NCBI GenBank assembly: GCA_001784175.1
Contig: MFPR01000028.1
Location: forward strand, 7,606-71,605
Direction of reading: 5' to 3'
Length of the DNA stretch: 64,000 nt
Source of the DNA: Candidatus Lindowbacteria bacterium RIFCSPLOWO2_12_FULL_62_27
GTDB lineage: Bacteria; Lindowbacteria; 2-12-FULL-62-27
Shown here piece by piece: positions 43,295-51,776 of this stretch. Position 1 is the stretch's first letter. Every line of letters starts with the position of its first letter. The notes beneath the pieces are model-generated. The model was not told the DNA's origin and made no database searches. It saw only the letters and a program-made list of their open reading frames with translations. The position numbers and the translations under genes were made by a program.

Positions 43295-43313
43295 CCCCCC
43301 TTGAAAAGGGGGG
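43295..43313. repeat. C/G-run hairpin
   Basis: CCCCCCTT/AAGGGGGG, 8-bp perfect stem with loop GAA, in the 200-bp gap between the secreted-protein remnant and bacterioferritin. It resembles common interspersed hairpins. No T-run follows. Confidence 0.7.
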
Positions 43314-43397
43314 AATGAGGGGGGTCGATCCCTTTTCATCGACCGGTGACAAGCGGCGGCCTCCGGGTCGCCGGACAAATCATGAGGTGACGGGATC

Positions 43398-43868
43398 ATG
43401 AAAGGCCACGCGGATTCGATCAAATTACTGAACGAAATCCTTCGGTTTGAACTGACGGCCATCAATATTTATTTTGTCCAGGCCAAAATGGCGAAGAATT
43501 GGGGATACGCGAAACTGAACGCCATGTTTCAGAAGGAATCCATTGAAGAAATGAAACACGCGGAACTCGTGATTGATCGCATCCTCTACCTGGAAGGCAT
43601 TCCCAACATGGCGGCCTACAACAAAATGAGGCTCGGGTCCGACGTCCAGAAGCAGCTTCAGATCAACTGGGAGATGGAAAAGGGCATCATCGACTGCCTG
43701 AACAACGGAATCAAAAAAATGGTCGCCATCGGCGACAACGGCACCCGCGAGATGGCGGCGAAAATCCTGGTCGAAGAAGAAGAACACGCCGACTGGATCG
43801 AATCCCAGCTCCACGCCATCTCCGAAGTCGGCCTCGCGAGATACCTGACCGAACACCTGCACGCGTAG
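43398..43868 (+). CDS. bfr: Bacterioferritin
   Basis: 156 residues. All ferroxidase ligands are present at standard positions: Glu18, Glu51, His54, Glu94, Glu127 and His130; Met52, the haem axial ligand of Bfr, is also present. It forms 24-mers that oxidise Fe2+ and store iron. Shine-Dalgarno GAGGTGA precedes the ATG. Its end is 3 bp from the convergent uvrB stop. Confidence 0.96.
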   Translation: MKGHADSIKLLNEILRFELTAINIYFVQAKMAKNWGYAKLNAMFQKESIEEMKHAELVIDRILYLEGIPNMAAYNKMRLGSDVQKQLQINWEMEKGIIDCLNNGIKKMVAIGDNGTREMAAKILVEEEEHADWIESQLHAISEVGLARYLTEHLHA

Positions 43869-43871
43869 GGT

Positions 43872-45866
43872 CTATTTCCGTTTCTGCTCCAGATCCGCGA
43901 TCACGTCCCGCAGGGCCGCCGCCTTCTCGAATTCCAGCGCGTCCGCCGCCGCGAACATTTCGCGCTCCAGTCGCCGCACCAGCTCGCGCTTGTCACGCAC
44001 CTGCTCCGCAATTTCGATGACCTGGTCCTGCTCGACCAGTTCCTCCTTGACGGCACTCTGGATCGAGCGCGGCTCGATGCCGTGCGCGCGGTTGTATTCG
44101 ACCTGCTTCGCCCGCCGCCGGCCGGTTTCAAGAATCGCGTCCTCCATGGACTGCGTGGTGCGCTCCGCGTAAAGAATGACACGGCCCCGAATGTGCCTCG
44201 CCGCGCGGCCGATGGTCTGAATCAGGGAAACCTTGGAACGCAGGAAGCCCTCTTGATGCGCGTCGAGAATCGCGACCAGCGCGACTTCGGGCAGGTCCAG
44301 ACCTTCCCGCAGGAGGTTAATGCCGACCAGCACGTCAAAACGGCCCAGCCGAAGGTCCCGCAGGATCTTGATGCGATCCAGCGTCTCGATGTCGGAATGC
44401 AGGTACTTTACGCGCAGCTTTTCCTGGCATAGAAATTCCGTCAGATCCTCCGACATCTTTTTCGTGAGCGTCGTCACCAGCACCCGCTCGCCCGCCGACA
44501 CGGCCGCCCGGATTTCACGGATCAGGTCGTCGACCTGGCCTTCCACCGGCCGCACCACAATTTCGGGGTCGACCAGGCCGGTCGGCCGGACGATTTGCTC
44601 GACCACCTGGCCGGAGACCGACAGCTCGTACTCGCCCGGCGTCGCGGACGAGAAGATCACCTGGCCGACGGAACCCATGAATTCTTCGAAGGACAGCGGC
44701 CGGTTGTCGTACGCGCACGGCAGCCGGAACCCGAAATCGACGAGGTTCTTCTTTCTCGCGCGGTCGCCGTTCAGCATCGCGTGGAGCTGCGGGATCGTGA
44801 CGTGGCTCTCGTCGATGATCGTCAAAAAGTCCGGCTTGCCGCGAGGCGCCGGCTTCGCCTCCGCCGCCGCGTTGCCTCGATGCGCGAAGTAGTCCAGCAG
44901 CGTGAACGGCGGCTCGCCGGGCGCCCGGCCGGAAAGATGCCGCGAATAATTCTCGATCCCCTTGCAGTACCCGATCTCGGTCAGCATCTCGAGGTCGTAC
45001 AGCGTGCGCGATTTCAGCCGCTCCGCGTAATGCTCCTGGCCTGCGGCCTTCAGTTCCGGCAGACGGTGCCGCAGTTCCTCCTCGATCGCCGCGATCGCCG
45101 ATTTTCTTTTCTCGTCCGTCGTCACATAGTGCTTGGCCGGATAGATCACCGCGAAATCCATCGTCTTCCGCGCCCGGCCCGTGATCGGCTCCGTTTCGAC
45201 GATCCGGTCCAGCGTGTCGCCGAAAAATTCCAGCCGGTACGCCGCGCTCGCATGCGCCAGATACACTTCGATCGTGTCGCCCCGGACGCGAAACGTGCCC
45301 CGCTTGAATTCGATCTGGCCGTTCTGGTACTGCATCCGGACCAGCCTCTGCAGCAGTGTTTTCTGAGGGTAGCTGTGGCCGGCTTGGAGCACCTGGACCA
45401 TTTCGAGGAAATCCGAAGGTGCGCCGAGGCCGTAGATGCATGAGACCGACGCCACGACAATCGTGTCCCGCCGCGTCAGCACCGCCGCTGTCGCCGCCAG
45501 CCGCAACCGGTCGATGCGGTCGTTGATCTCCGAATCCTTTTCAATGTAGGTATCGGTTTGGGGAATGTAGCTCTCCGGCTGGTAGTAATCGTAGAAACTG
45601 ACAAAATAGTGGACTTCGTTTTTTGGAAAAAAATGGGTGAATTCCGAAAAAAGCTGCGCGGTCAGCGTCTTGTTGTGCGAGATCACCAGGACCGGACGGT
45701 TCAGGTGCGCGAGCGCGTTGGCCAGCGTAAAGGTTTTGCCCGAGCCGGTCACGCCCATCAGCGTCTGAAACCTCATCCCCGCCGCGACACCGTTCACCAG
45801 GCGCTCGATGGCGGCCGGCTGGTCCCCAGCCGGTTGGTATTCCGACTCAATCTCAAATGGATTCAT
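43872..45866 (-). CDS. uvrB: Excinuclease ABC subunit B
   Basis: Nucleotide excision repair damage-verification helicase-like ATPase. 664 residues, normal. Walker A G-V-T-G-S-G-K-T (38-45), the damage-probing beta-hairpin Y-Y-Q-P-E-S-Y-I-P-Q-T-D-T-Y-I-E-K-D, helicase motifs D-E-S-H-V-T and Q-T-I-G-R-A-A-R, and a C-terminal UVR domain ending F-E-K-A-A-A-L-R-D-V-I. It overlaps the Y-family polymerase-like gene by 4 bp, so the two are translationally coupled. Confidence 0.97.
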   Translation of the reverse strand: MNPFEIESEYQPAGDQPAAIERLVNGVAAGMRFQTLMGVTGSGKTFTLANALAHLNRPVLVISHNKTLTAQLFSEFTHFFPKNEVHYFVSFYDYYQPESYIPQTDTYIEKDSEINDRIDRLRLAATAAVLTRRDTIVVASVSCIYGLGAPSDFLEMVQVLQAGHSYPQKTLLQRLVRMQYQNGQIEFKRGTFRVRGDTIEVYLAHASAAYRLEFFGDTLDRIVETEPITGRARKTMDFAVIYPAKHYVTTDEKRKSAIAAIEEELRHRLPELKAAGQEHYAERLKSRTLYDLEMLTEIGYCKGIENYSRHLSGRAPGEPPFTLLDYFAHRGNAAAEAKPAPRGKPDFLTIIDESHVTIPQLHAMLNGDRARKKNLVDFGFRLPCAYDNRPLSFEEFMGSVGQVIFSSATPGEYELSVSGQVVEQIVRPTGLVDPEIVVRPVEGQVDDLIREIRAAVSAGERVLVTTLTKKMSEDLTEFLCQEKLRVKYLHSDIETLDRIKILRDLRLGRFDVLVGINLLREGLDLPEVALVAILDAHQEGFLRSKVSLIQTIGRAARHIRGRVILYAERTTQSMEDAILETGRRRAKQVEYNRAHGIEPRSIQSAVKEELVEQDQVIEIAEQVRDKRELVRRLEREMFAAADALEFEKAAALRDVIADLEQKRK

Positions 45867-46921
45867 TCCTCCATCACTTCCAGGTCCGTTCTCGGCGCGC
45901 CGTGCATCTGGTACCGGTCCCGGTCGTAGACGATGTCGTCCACGGATAGGGTGACTTGAAACGCCTCATCCGGCGGCAGGAGGGCATGGATCTTTTTGAA
46001 CATCGACGTCGCGCCCACCAGGATCGAGGACGCGCGAACGGTCGGCAATAGAAACCGGTACCGCTGGGACCACGTGCGGCCGCCGGCGCTGATTTCGAGC
46101 CGCAGCGCGAAACCGCTGTGCCCGCCCTTGACGAGTTTCCCGGACAGCGCTTCAGCCATCTCTGTGAGAAATTTTACCGGCATGCCGCCGCTCCCGGTCG
46201 GCCGGAGCGTGGCCGCCAGGGAAAGACGGGAGGGCTTGGCGAACGGCGACACCTCATGATCGTCCTCGCCCAGGCCCAACTGCAGAAGCCGGCGGCCGAC
46301 TCTGGGGAATTTCTGCTCCAGCGCCTCCGGATCGAGCCTGCCGACGTCCCCGATCGTTTCGGCGCCCATGAGCCGCAGCGCCGCAATCCATTTCTTGGGA
46401 ATGCCCCAGAAATGGTCGATCGGCACGTCCCGGAGCTGCGCATCGGCCTGGCCGCCTTCGAACGACCGGCCGGTCTCGTTTCCGAGCTTCGCCAGAAACT
46501 TGTTTGTGGAGACGCTGAAGGCGGGCCGGAAGGGATACCGGTCGCAGAGGCGTGAAAGAAGAAGGGGCTGGAATGGATCCGCCTCGTCGTCCTCGTCAGA
46601 CAAGTCGCAAAACCATTCATAGAAATCAAGCTGTTCCGTGAACGGGTATTGCTCCCGAATCCGCATGTTCAGTTGCTCGGATATCTGCGCGTACAACTGG
46701 AAATCGGCCGGAATGAAAATGCAGCCGGGCCGGATCGCCCGCGCCTTCTCCAGAGGCAGGCGATGCCGGACGCCTGCTTCGAGCGCGCTGGAAGAACACG
46801 TCACCACAAACCCCGGCGACTCCGGGAAATGGATCGCAACGTCTGATTCCTCGGCCACATTCCTCCGGTCGCGTTCGATCGTCAAATAAAACTCCGGGAT
46901 CTGGATGTGCAGAATTCTCAT
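45863..46921 (-). CDS. Y-family DNA polymerase-like protein (ImuB/DinB-like, catalytic residues degenerate)
   Basis: 352 residues from ATG 46921 (another in-frame ATG at 46930). The N-terminus M-R-I-L-H-I-Q-I-P-E-F-Y aligns with the DinB start V-D-M-D-A-F-F but the first catalytic Asp is Gln7. The S-I-D-E-A-F segment becomes D-F-Y-E-W-F, losing another Asp. A helix-hairpin-helix (F-W-G-I-P-K-K-W, I-G-D-V-G-R-L) and little-finger-like C-terminus remain. Loss of the acidic residues while keeping the fold is the state of ImuB, the beta-clamp-binding partner of the mutasome. No imuA or dnaE2 is beside it; coupling to uvrB suggests a damage-tolerance role. Confidence 0.72.
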   Translation of the reverse strand: MRILHIQIPEFYLTIERDRRNVAEESDVAIHFPESPGFVVTCSSSALEAGVRHRLPLEKARAIRPGCIFIPADFQLYAQISEQLNMRIREQYPFTEQLDFYEWFCDLSDEDDEADPFQPLLLSRLCDRYPFRPAFSVSTNKFLAKLGNETGRSFEGGQADAQLRDVPIDHFWGIPKKWIAALRLMGAETIGDVGRLDPEALEQKFPRVGRRLLQLGLGEDDHEVSPFAKPSRLSLAATLRPTGSGGMPVKFLTEMAEALSGKLVKGGHSGFALRLEISAGGRTWSQRYRFLLPTVRASSILVGATSMFKKIHALLPPDEAFQVTLSVDDIVYDRDRYQMHGAPRTDLEVMEE

Positions 46922-46931
46922 GGAATCCATT

Positions 46932-47621
46932 TTATCGGGCGCGTCGCCGCCGGGCAACCGACAGTGCGGCCTTCAGCGCGCCGCCCGCGGGGCCGAGGGT
47001 GGCGCCGCGAAGATAAAGCGGCAGAATTCCGGCCGCGGATTCGGTCCGGCCCTTGAGTGCTTTGAGCCAGGCCGCACGCGGCAGGCCCTGATGGAAAATT
47101 TCCGGCCGCACGGTCACACGGACAACCGCCGCAGGGATGTTGAGACTCGCGGCTTTTTGCGGCAGAAGAAGGCTTGGCTTGCGCAGACAAACCGGAGTGT
47201 CGGACTCTGAAATCCGGTACATGGCCGCATACTCCAGATTCTGCGCGGCCGGCAGCCGCACCCAGTACCGGGCCGTCCCGGGTCGGCCATCGAGCAGATG
47301 CTGGCCCATCGCCGCCGCCTCCAGGCGGTTCACGCCGACCATCGGCAAATTCAGGCTCTGGCCCATGGCTTTCAGAACTGACATCCCAATCCGCAGGGAC
47401 GTGAACCCGCCCGGACCTACGCCGCAGGCCAGAAAATCGAGAGCCTCCCAGGATGCTCCGGCGGACTTCTGGACATCGTCGATCGACCGGGTCACCCATT
47501 CGAGCGATGGCCGGCCGCAATCGGCGCGAACCTCGGCCAACGTCGTGGCGCCGTCGTAGATCCCAACGAGGGCGATCCGGTCCGACGTGTCGACCAGCAG
47601 AAATCGGGAAGCGGCGCTCAT
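46932..47621 (-). CDS. tsaB: tRNA threonylcarbamoyladenosine biosynthesis protein TsaB
   Basis: 229 residues. ASKHA-fold: N-terminal L-L-V-D-T-S, and G-V-G-P-G-G-F-T-S-L-R-I-G, the TsaB/YeaZ signature. It is the inactive scaffold that binds TsaD and TsaE to make t6A37 on ANN-decoding tRNAs. It overlaps tsaE by 4 bp. tsaD and tsaC are not in the window. The C-terminal part is poorly conserved and ends in a run of arginines. Confidence 0.92.
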   Translation of the reverse strand: MSAASRFLLVDTSDRIALVGIYDGATTLAEVRADCGRPSLEWVTRSIDDVQKSAGASWEALDFLACGVGPGGFTSLRIGMSVLKAMGQSLNLPMVGVNRLEAAAMGQHLLDGRPGTARYWVRLPAAQNLEYAAMYRISESDTPVCLRKPSLLLPQKAASLNIPAAVVRVTVRPEIFHQGLPRAAWLKALKGRTESAAGILPLYLRGATLGPAGGALKAALSVARRRRAR

Positions 47622-48007
47622 GCCGAGAGGCGCGGTCCGCGGTTTTTCATCGTGACGGTTCGGCGGCGGGAATCAGCGCTGTATTTGAATCGGACCTCCA
47701 CTCTCCGGCGGGGAAGAAGGCGCGGAAACTTGTCCGCCCACTCGACAAAGATCGCCAGGCCGGGATCGGAGACGATTTCCTCCCAACCAAGCGACAGGAC
47801 TTCTGCTTCGGAATTCAACCGATACCAGTCCAGGTGATGCACCGCGCCGCCGGGCAGATCATATCGCGCATGCAGAATGAACGTCGGACTCACGACCTGA
47901 CGCGCAACTTCCGGAGCGCGCCTCTGAACCCACTCCCGGACAAACGTCGTCTTTCCGGCGCCCAAGGGTCCGATAAGCGCAAAGCAGGACGGCCCGGCTT
48001 GCCTCAT
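47618..48007 (-). CDS. tsaE: tRNA threonylcarbamoyladenosine biosynthesis ATPase TsaE
   Basis: 129 residues. Walker A G-P-L-G-A-G-K-T-T (13-21), S-P-T-F-I-L (switch I-like), H-L-D-W-Y-R-L and V-E-W-A-D-K (Walker-B region of the family). The short N-terminus lacks the usual ~10 residues before the P-loop strand. ATPase that regenerates the TsaBD complex. One bp separates it from thiL. Confidence 0.93.
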   Translation of the reverse strand: MRQAGPSCFALIGPLGAGKTTFVREWVQRRAPEVARQVVSPTFILHARYDLPGGAVHHLDWYRLNSEAEVLSLGWEEIVSDPGLAIFVEWADKFPRLLPRRRVEVRFKYSADSRRRTVTMKNRGPRLSA

Positions 48008-48008
48008 C

Positions 48009-48980
48009 CTAAAAGCGGTGTAAAAATCCTTTTACGACCATCCGCCGGGGCGGCCGCCTCTCCATATTATATATAGGCCCTCCCACCGGGCTTGGATTGA
48101 GGATGCGTCCGATACATGCGTATCGTCGCCGGATGTGCCGCGGAACGGGCGGCCGGACGGTAAAGAGAAGTACATAATCCTCGCCGCCGATCGCCGCTTC
48201 CTGCACGGGGTCTTTTCCAAGCCGCCGGAACGCAGCCCTTGCCTCGGAGGTCACCGGCAGATGCGAGGGCACGAGGCCCGCGCCGACTCGACTCGCCCGG
48301 CACAGGCGCGAGAGATCCATCAGCAATCCGTCCGAGACGTCCATCATCGCGGTGACACGCGGTTCTTTGGAGAGATCGCGCCCGGCGCGTCGCGCGGCCG
48401 CCGGGCGCAGATGCGCGGCTCGCAGCGCGCGGGGAACCCTGAGACCGCGGCGAAACATCAAGAGCGCCGCCCTCGACGACCCGACCGGCCCGGACACAAA
48501 AATCATATCACCCCGGCGCGCGCCGCTTCGCCTCAGAAATCTTTTTCCGGCCTGCCCGATCGCGCAGACATCCAGCATCAGTTTCGGCGCGCGCGTGAGA
48601 TCCCCGCCGACAATCGTCGCCCGGTGTTCCGCGGCCGCCGCCTGCAGCCCCCCGAGCAGCGACCGGATCTTCGTCGGCTTCGCGCCCGCGGGAATCCCGG
48701 CGGTCACCAGAAACGCAACCGGGGTCGCGCCGCACGCGTAAAGATCGGATACCGCCGCCGACAGAGCCTTGTAGCCGACGTCCGACCAGCCAAAATACCG
48801 AAGATCAAAATCGACGCCTTCCACCACCGCGTCCACCGTCAGCGCCACATCCGTCCCGCCCATCCGCACCAGCGCCGCGTCGTCTCCCGCGCCGACTCGC
48901 ACGCCCCGCCGGCGGTCCGCGACGCCGGGCCGGAACCGCCGCGCGATCTCCTCAAGAAGCGATTGCTCCCGCATGCCCAT
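48009..48980 (-). CDS. thiL: Thiamine-monophosphate kinase
   Basis: 323 residues. ATP-dependent phosphorylation of TMP to TPP. Motifs: G-A-G-D-D-A-A-L, D-A-V-V-E-G-V-D-F, S-D-L-Y-A-C-G-A-T-P, G-G-D-L-T-R and D-V-S-D-G-L-L-M-D-L. The C-terminal G-G-E-D-Y-V-L-L-F-T is conserved. Its product is the cofactor of both transketolases in the window. The start overlaps the alr stop by 1 bp. Confidence 0.94.
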   Translation of the reverse strand: MGMREQSLLEEIARRFRPGVADRRRGVRVGAGDDAALVRMGGTDVALTVDAVVEGVDFDLRYFGWSDVGYKALSAAVSDLYACGATPVAFLVTAGIPAGAKPTKIRSLLGGLQAAAAEHRATIVGGDLTRAPKLMLDVCAIGQAGKRFLRRSGARRGDMIFVSGPVGSSRAALLMFRRGLRVPRALRAAHLRPAAARRAGRDLSKEPRVTAMMDVSDGLLMDLSRLCRASRVGAGLVPSHLPVTSEARAAFRRLGKDPVQEAAIGGEDYVLLFTVRPPVPRHIRRRYACIGRILNPSPVGGPIYNMERRPPRRMVVKGFLHRF

Positions 48981-50128
48981 CAGCCCGTGATGTATTTTCT
49001 CGGCAGGCGCTTGCCGAATCCCGTCATGACTTCATAGGGAATCGTGCCGATTTTTTTTGCCGTTTCCCAGAACGTGATCGTCCCGTGCGCCGGATCGTTG
49101 CCCTGGATCAGAATCGGATCGCCCGTTTCGATGTCGTCCGCCACGCGCGAAAGATCGAGAAAACACTGGTCCATGCAGATCCGGCCGATCACCGGCAGCG
49201 CGCGGCCTCCATAACAGGCCACGGCGGCGTTCCGGCGGCGCTGCCCGGTGTGGCTCAGCCGCCAGTCCAATCCGTCGGCGTAGCCTACCTGCACGACGCC
49301 CACCGGCGTGAGTCGCTCGACTCGCCCGGCCAGACCGTAGCCGACGCCCTCGTCAGGCTCGACCCATTTGACGGAGATCAGCCGCGCCTTGACGGCCATC
49401 GCCTCCTCCAGATTCAGCTTCGCGCTTTGCTCCGGCCTCGGCGTCACACCGTACAGGCCCAGTCCGACGCGCACGAGGTCGTAATGAAAATCGCACGATG
49501 TCAGGACCCCGCCTGTGTTGGCGAGGTGCCTGTATCGCGGAGTGAGACGCAGGCGCCGCATCTGTTTCAGGCACCATTCAAACCGCCGGCGCTGCAGGCG
49601 CATGAAGGGAAGATTTTCCAGAGAAGTGGCCAGATGCGAATAAATGCCTTCGACCCGCACGCCGCGGAACAGGCCCAGGCGCAGCGCAAAGTCTCCCGCC
49701 TGGTTCCACTCGACGCCCAGACGATTCATCCCCGTATCAATTTTCAGATGAACCCGGACCGGCCGGCCGAGACGTTTGGACAGCCGGTCGAGATCGTCCG
49801 CAAAATCGATCGTGAAGAGCGTGAAGATCACGCCGCGCTTCGCGAGGTCCCGCACGTCCCGACGGTCCACCGGACCCATCAGCATCACCCGTCCCGAGGA
49901 CACCACGTCCCGCAGCCGGTGCGCCTCCTCGGCCGTCGATACGCAAAACCACCGCACGCCGGCGCGGTGGAGCGCGGCGGACACCGGTTCTATGCCGTGA
50001 CCGTACGCGTCGGCCTTCACCACCGCCGCAAGCTCCGCCCGCCGAAGCATGCGCTGGAAGCGCTGCGCGTTCCGGACGATCCGGTCAAGATGAATCTCCA
50101 CCCATGCCGGGCGCCGGACGGGTATCAT
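48980..50128 (-). CDS. alr: Alanine racemase
   Basis: 382 residues from ATG 50128; longer in-frame sequence upstream is antisense to the ABC-F promoter region. PLP lysine Lys38 in V-V-K-A-D-A-Y-G-H-G; catalytic Tyr in V-G-Y-G-L; R-I-C-M-D-Q motif of the C-terminal beta-barrel. Makes D-Ala for peptidoglycan. It heads the six-gene minus-strand run alr-thiL-tsaE-tsaB-Ypol-uvrB. Confidence 0.95.
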   Translation of the reverse strand: MIPVRRPAWVEIHLDRIVRNAQRFQRMLRRAELAAVVKADAYGHGIEPVSAALHRAGVRWFCVSTAEEAHRLRDVVSSGRVMLMGPVDRRDVRDLAKRGVIFTLFTIDFADDLDRLSKRLGRPVRVHLKIDTGMNRLGVEWNQAGDFALRLGLFRGVRVEGIYSHLATSLENLPFMRLQRRRFEWCLKQMRRLRLTPRYRHLANTGGVLTSCDFHYDLVRVGLGLYGVTPRPEQSAKLNLEEAMAVKARLISVKWVEPDEGVGYGLAGRVERLTPVGVVQVGYADGLDWRLSHTGQRRRNAAVACYGGRALPVIGRICMDQCFLDLSRVADDIETGDPILIQGNDPAHGTITFWETAKKIGTIPYEVMTGFGKRLPRKYITG

Positions 50129-50184
50129 GGCGCTTGGTAGTTTCTCACGCCGTCCCAGCGCCCTTTCTTGTCCATATGCGGAGT

Positions 50185-50210
50185 TTATCATACAAGGATT
50201 ATCATATGAT
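50185..50210. promoter_or_regulatory. Direct repeat and palindrome in the alr / ABC-F divergent promoter
   Basis: TTATCATA occurs at 50185 and again at 50199, and ATCATATGAT (50201-50210) is a perfect palindrome. It lies in the 100-bp gap between divergent start codons, AT-rich against its surroundings. Probably -10 elements and/or an operator; I cannot assign exact promoter hexamers. Confidence 0.35.
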
Positions 50211-50228
50211 GATGGTACGTTCGATTTC

Positions 50229-51776
50229 ATGAGCGCATTGCTTGAACTGAAGGATATCCGAAAATCCTACGGAGACCGCGTCATTTTGGACGGGGTCAGC
50301 GTCTCGCTGTCCGACGATCAGAAAGTCGGCGTGATTGGCCGGAACGGCGCGGGTAAGTCGACGCTTTGCCGGATCATCACCGGCCACGAGGAGGCGGACG
50401 GAGGCACGGTCGGTAAAAGCGCGGGATTTCGATTGGCCTATCTCGAACAGCACGACCCCTACCGGCTGGACGAAACCGTCATCGGTTTTCTTCAAAGATA
50501 TACCGGCAAGGCAGACTGGCAGTGCGGCAGGGTGGCCGGGTCGTTTCAGCTGAAGAATGAATTGCTGAAAACAGAAATCGGGAGTTTGCCCGGGGGATAC
50601 CGCACTCGCGTCAAGCTGGCATCCATGTTGTTGACCGACCCCAATTTTCTGATCATGGACGAGCCCACCAATTACCTCGATCTCAAAACACTCATTTTGT
50701 TCGAGGAATTTCTTCAGGATTTCCGCGGGGGATTCATGGTCGTGTCACACGACCGGGAATTCCTGATGAGGACGTGCACGCATACGCTGGACATCGAAAG
50801 AGGCGATTGCGTTCTGTATCCCGGAACGGTCGAGGAATACCTGATCTTCAAGCGGGAGCAAAAAGAACAGGTGATCAGCTACAACAAAAATGTCGAGGCC
50901 AAACAGAGGCAGCTCAAATTATTCGTCACGCGGTTTGGAGCCAAGGCGTCCAAGGCGAGCCAGGCGAAATCGAAGATGAAACAATTGGAAAGGCTGAAGA
51001 CCATCGAGGTCGGGCATGCGCTGGGGAATGTGTCGATCCGGATACCGAACGTTGAAAAACAGAACAAGGACGCGATTTCCTGCAGAGACCTGGCCATTGG
51101 ATACCCTGAAAAACTTGTGGCAGGCAAAATCAATATGGAAATCAAACATGGAAAACACGTCGCCGTACTCGGCGATAACGGGCAGGGGAAAACGACGTTC
51201 CTTCGGACCATCGCCGGCGATCTCGAACCCAAAGGCGGAAACGTAAAGTGGGGGTACGGGCTTGAGATCGGCTACTATGCGCAACATGTGTTTACGGCGC
51301 TGGATTCAAATTCGGATGTCTACACCCACCTGGAGGAGCATGCCGCGCCCGGCGTTTCGCGGCAGGATATTTTAAATCTCGCCGGGAGTTTTCTGTTCAA
51401 GGGCGATGATGTTAAAAAGAGGATCGCGGTCTTGAGCGGCGGAGAACGCGCCCGGGTCTGCCTGGCGGGCCTGCTTCTGGCAAAGCGCCAGGTCCTGATC
51501 TTTGACGAGCCGACCAACCATCTTGATTTCGAAACCGTCGAGGCTCTGGGCCGGGCGCTCAAAGGGTTTGACGGCACGGTGTTCTTCGTCAGCCACGACC
51601 GCACATTCGTCAACCTGGTGGCCACAGAAATCATCGAAGTCCACAACGGCTCCGTCCGGCGGCACGCGGGGAATTATGAGGACTACGTGTATCATCTTGA
51701 AAAAAGAATTCACGAAGAATTGAAAAGCGGCATCCTCGCCGATGAGAACCTCTGGATTGAACTGAATTCCAAATGA
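50229..51776 (+). CDS. ABC-F family ATPase (translation factor type)
   Basis: 515 residues, two ABC domains and no membrane segments. Walker A motifs G-R-N-G-A-G-K-S-T (37-45) and G-D-N-G-Q-G-K-T-T; signatures L-P-G-G-Y-R-T-R-V and L-S-G-G-E-R-A-R-V; between them a charged linker (F-G-A-K-A-S-K-A-S-Q-A-K-S-K-M) of the P-site tRNA-interaction type. ABC-F proteins act on the ribosome (EttA, Uup, YbiT) and some protect it against antibiotics. It overlaps an rRNA methyltransferase gene by 4 bp, again pointing to the ribosome. Start ATG 50229; no clear Shine-Dalgarno. Confidence 0.9.
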   Translation: MSALLELKDIRKSYGDRVILDGVSVSLSDDQKVGVIGRNGAGKSTLCRIITGHEEADGGTVGKSAGFRLAYLEQHDPYRLDETVIGFLQRYTGKADWQCGRVAGSFQLKNELLKTEIGSLPGGYRTRVKLASMLLTDPNFLIMDEPTNYLDLKTLILFEEFLQDFRGGFMVVSHDREFLMRTCTHTLDIERGDCVLYPGTVEEYLIFKREQKEQVISYNKNVEAKQRQLKLFVTRFGAKASKASQAKSKMKQLERLKTIEVGHALGNVSIRIPNVEKQNKDAISCRDLAIGYPEKLVAGKINMEIKHGKHVAVLGDNGQGKTTFLRTIAGDLEPKGGNVKWGYGLEIGYYAQHVFTALDSNSDVYTHLEEHAAPGVSRQDILNLAGSFLFKGDDVKKRIAVLSGGERARVCLAGLLLAKRQVLIFDEPTNHLDFETVEALGRALKGFDGTVFFVSHDRTFVNLVATEIIEVHNGSVRRHAGNYEDYVYHLEKRIHEELKSGILADENLWIELNSK

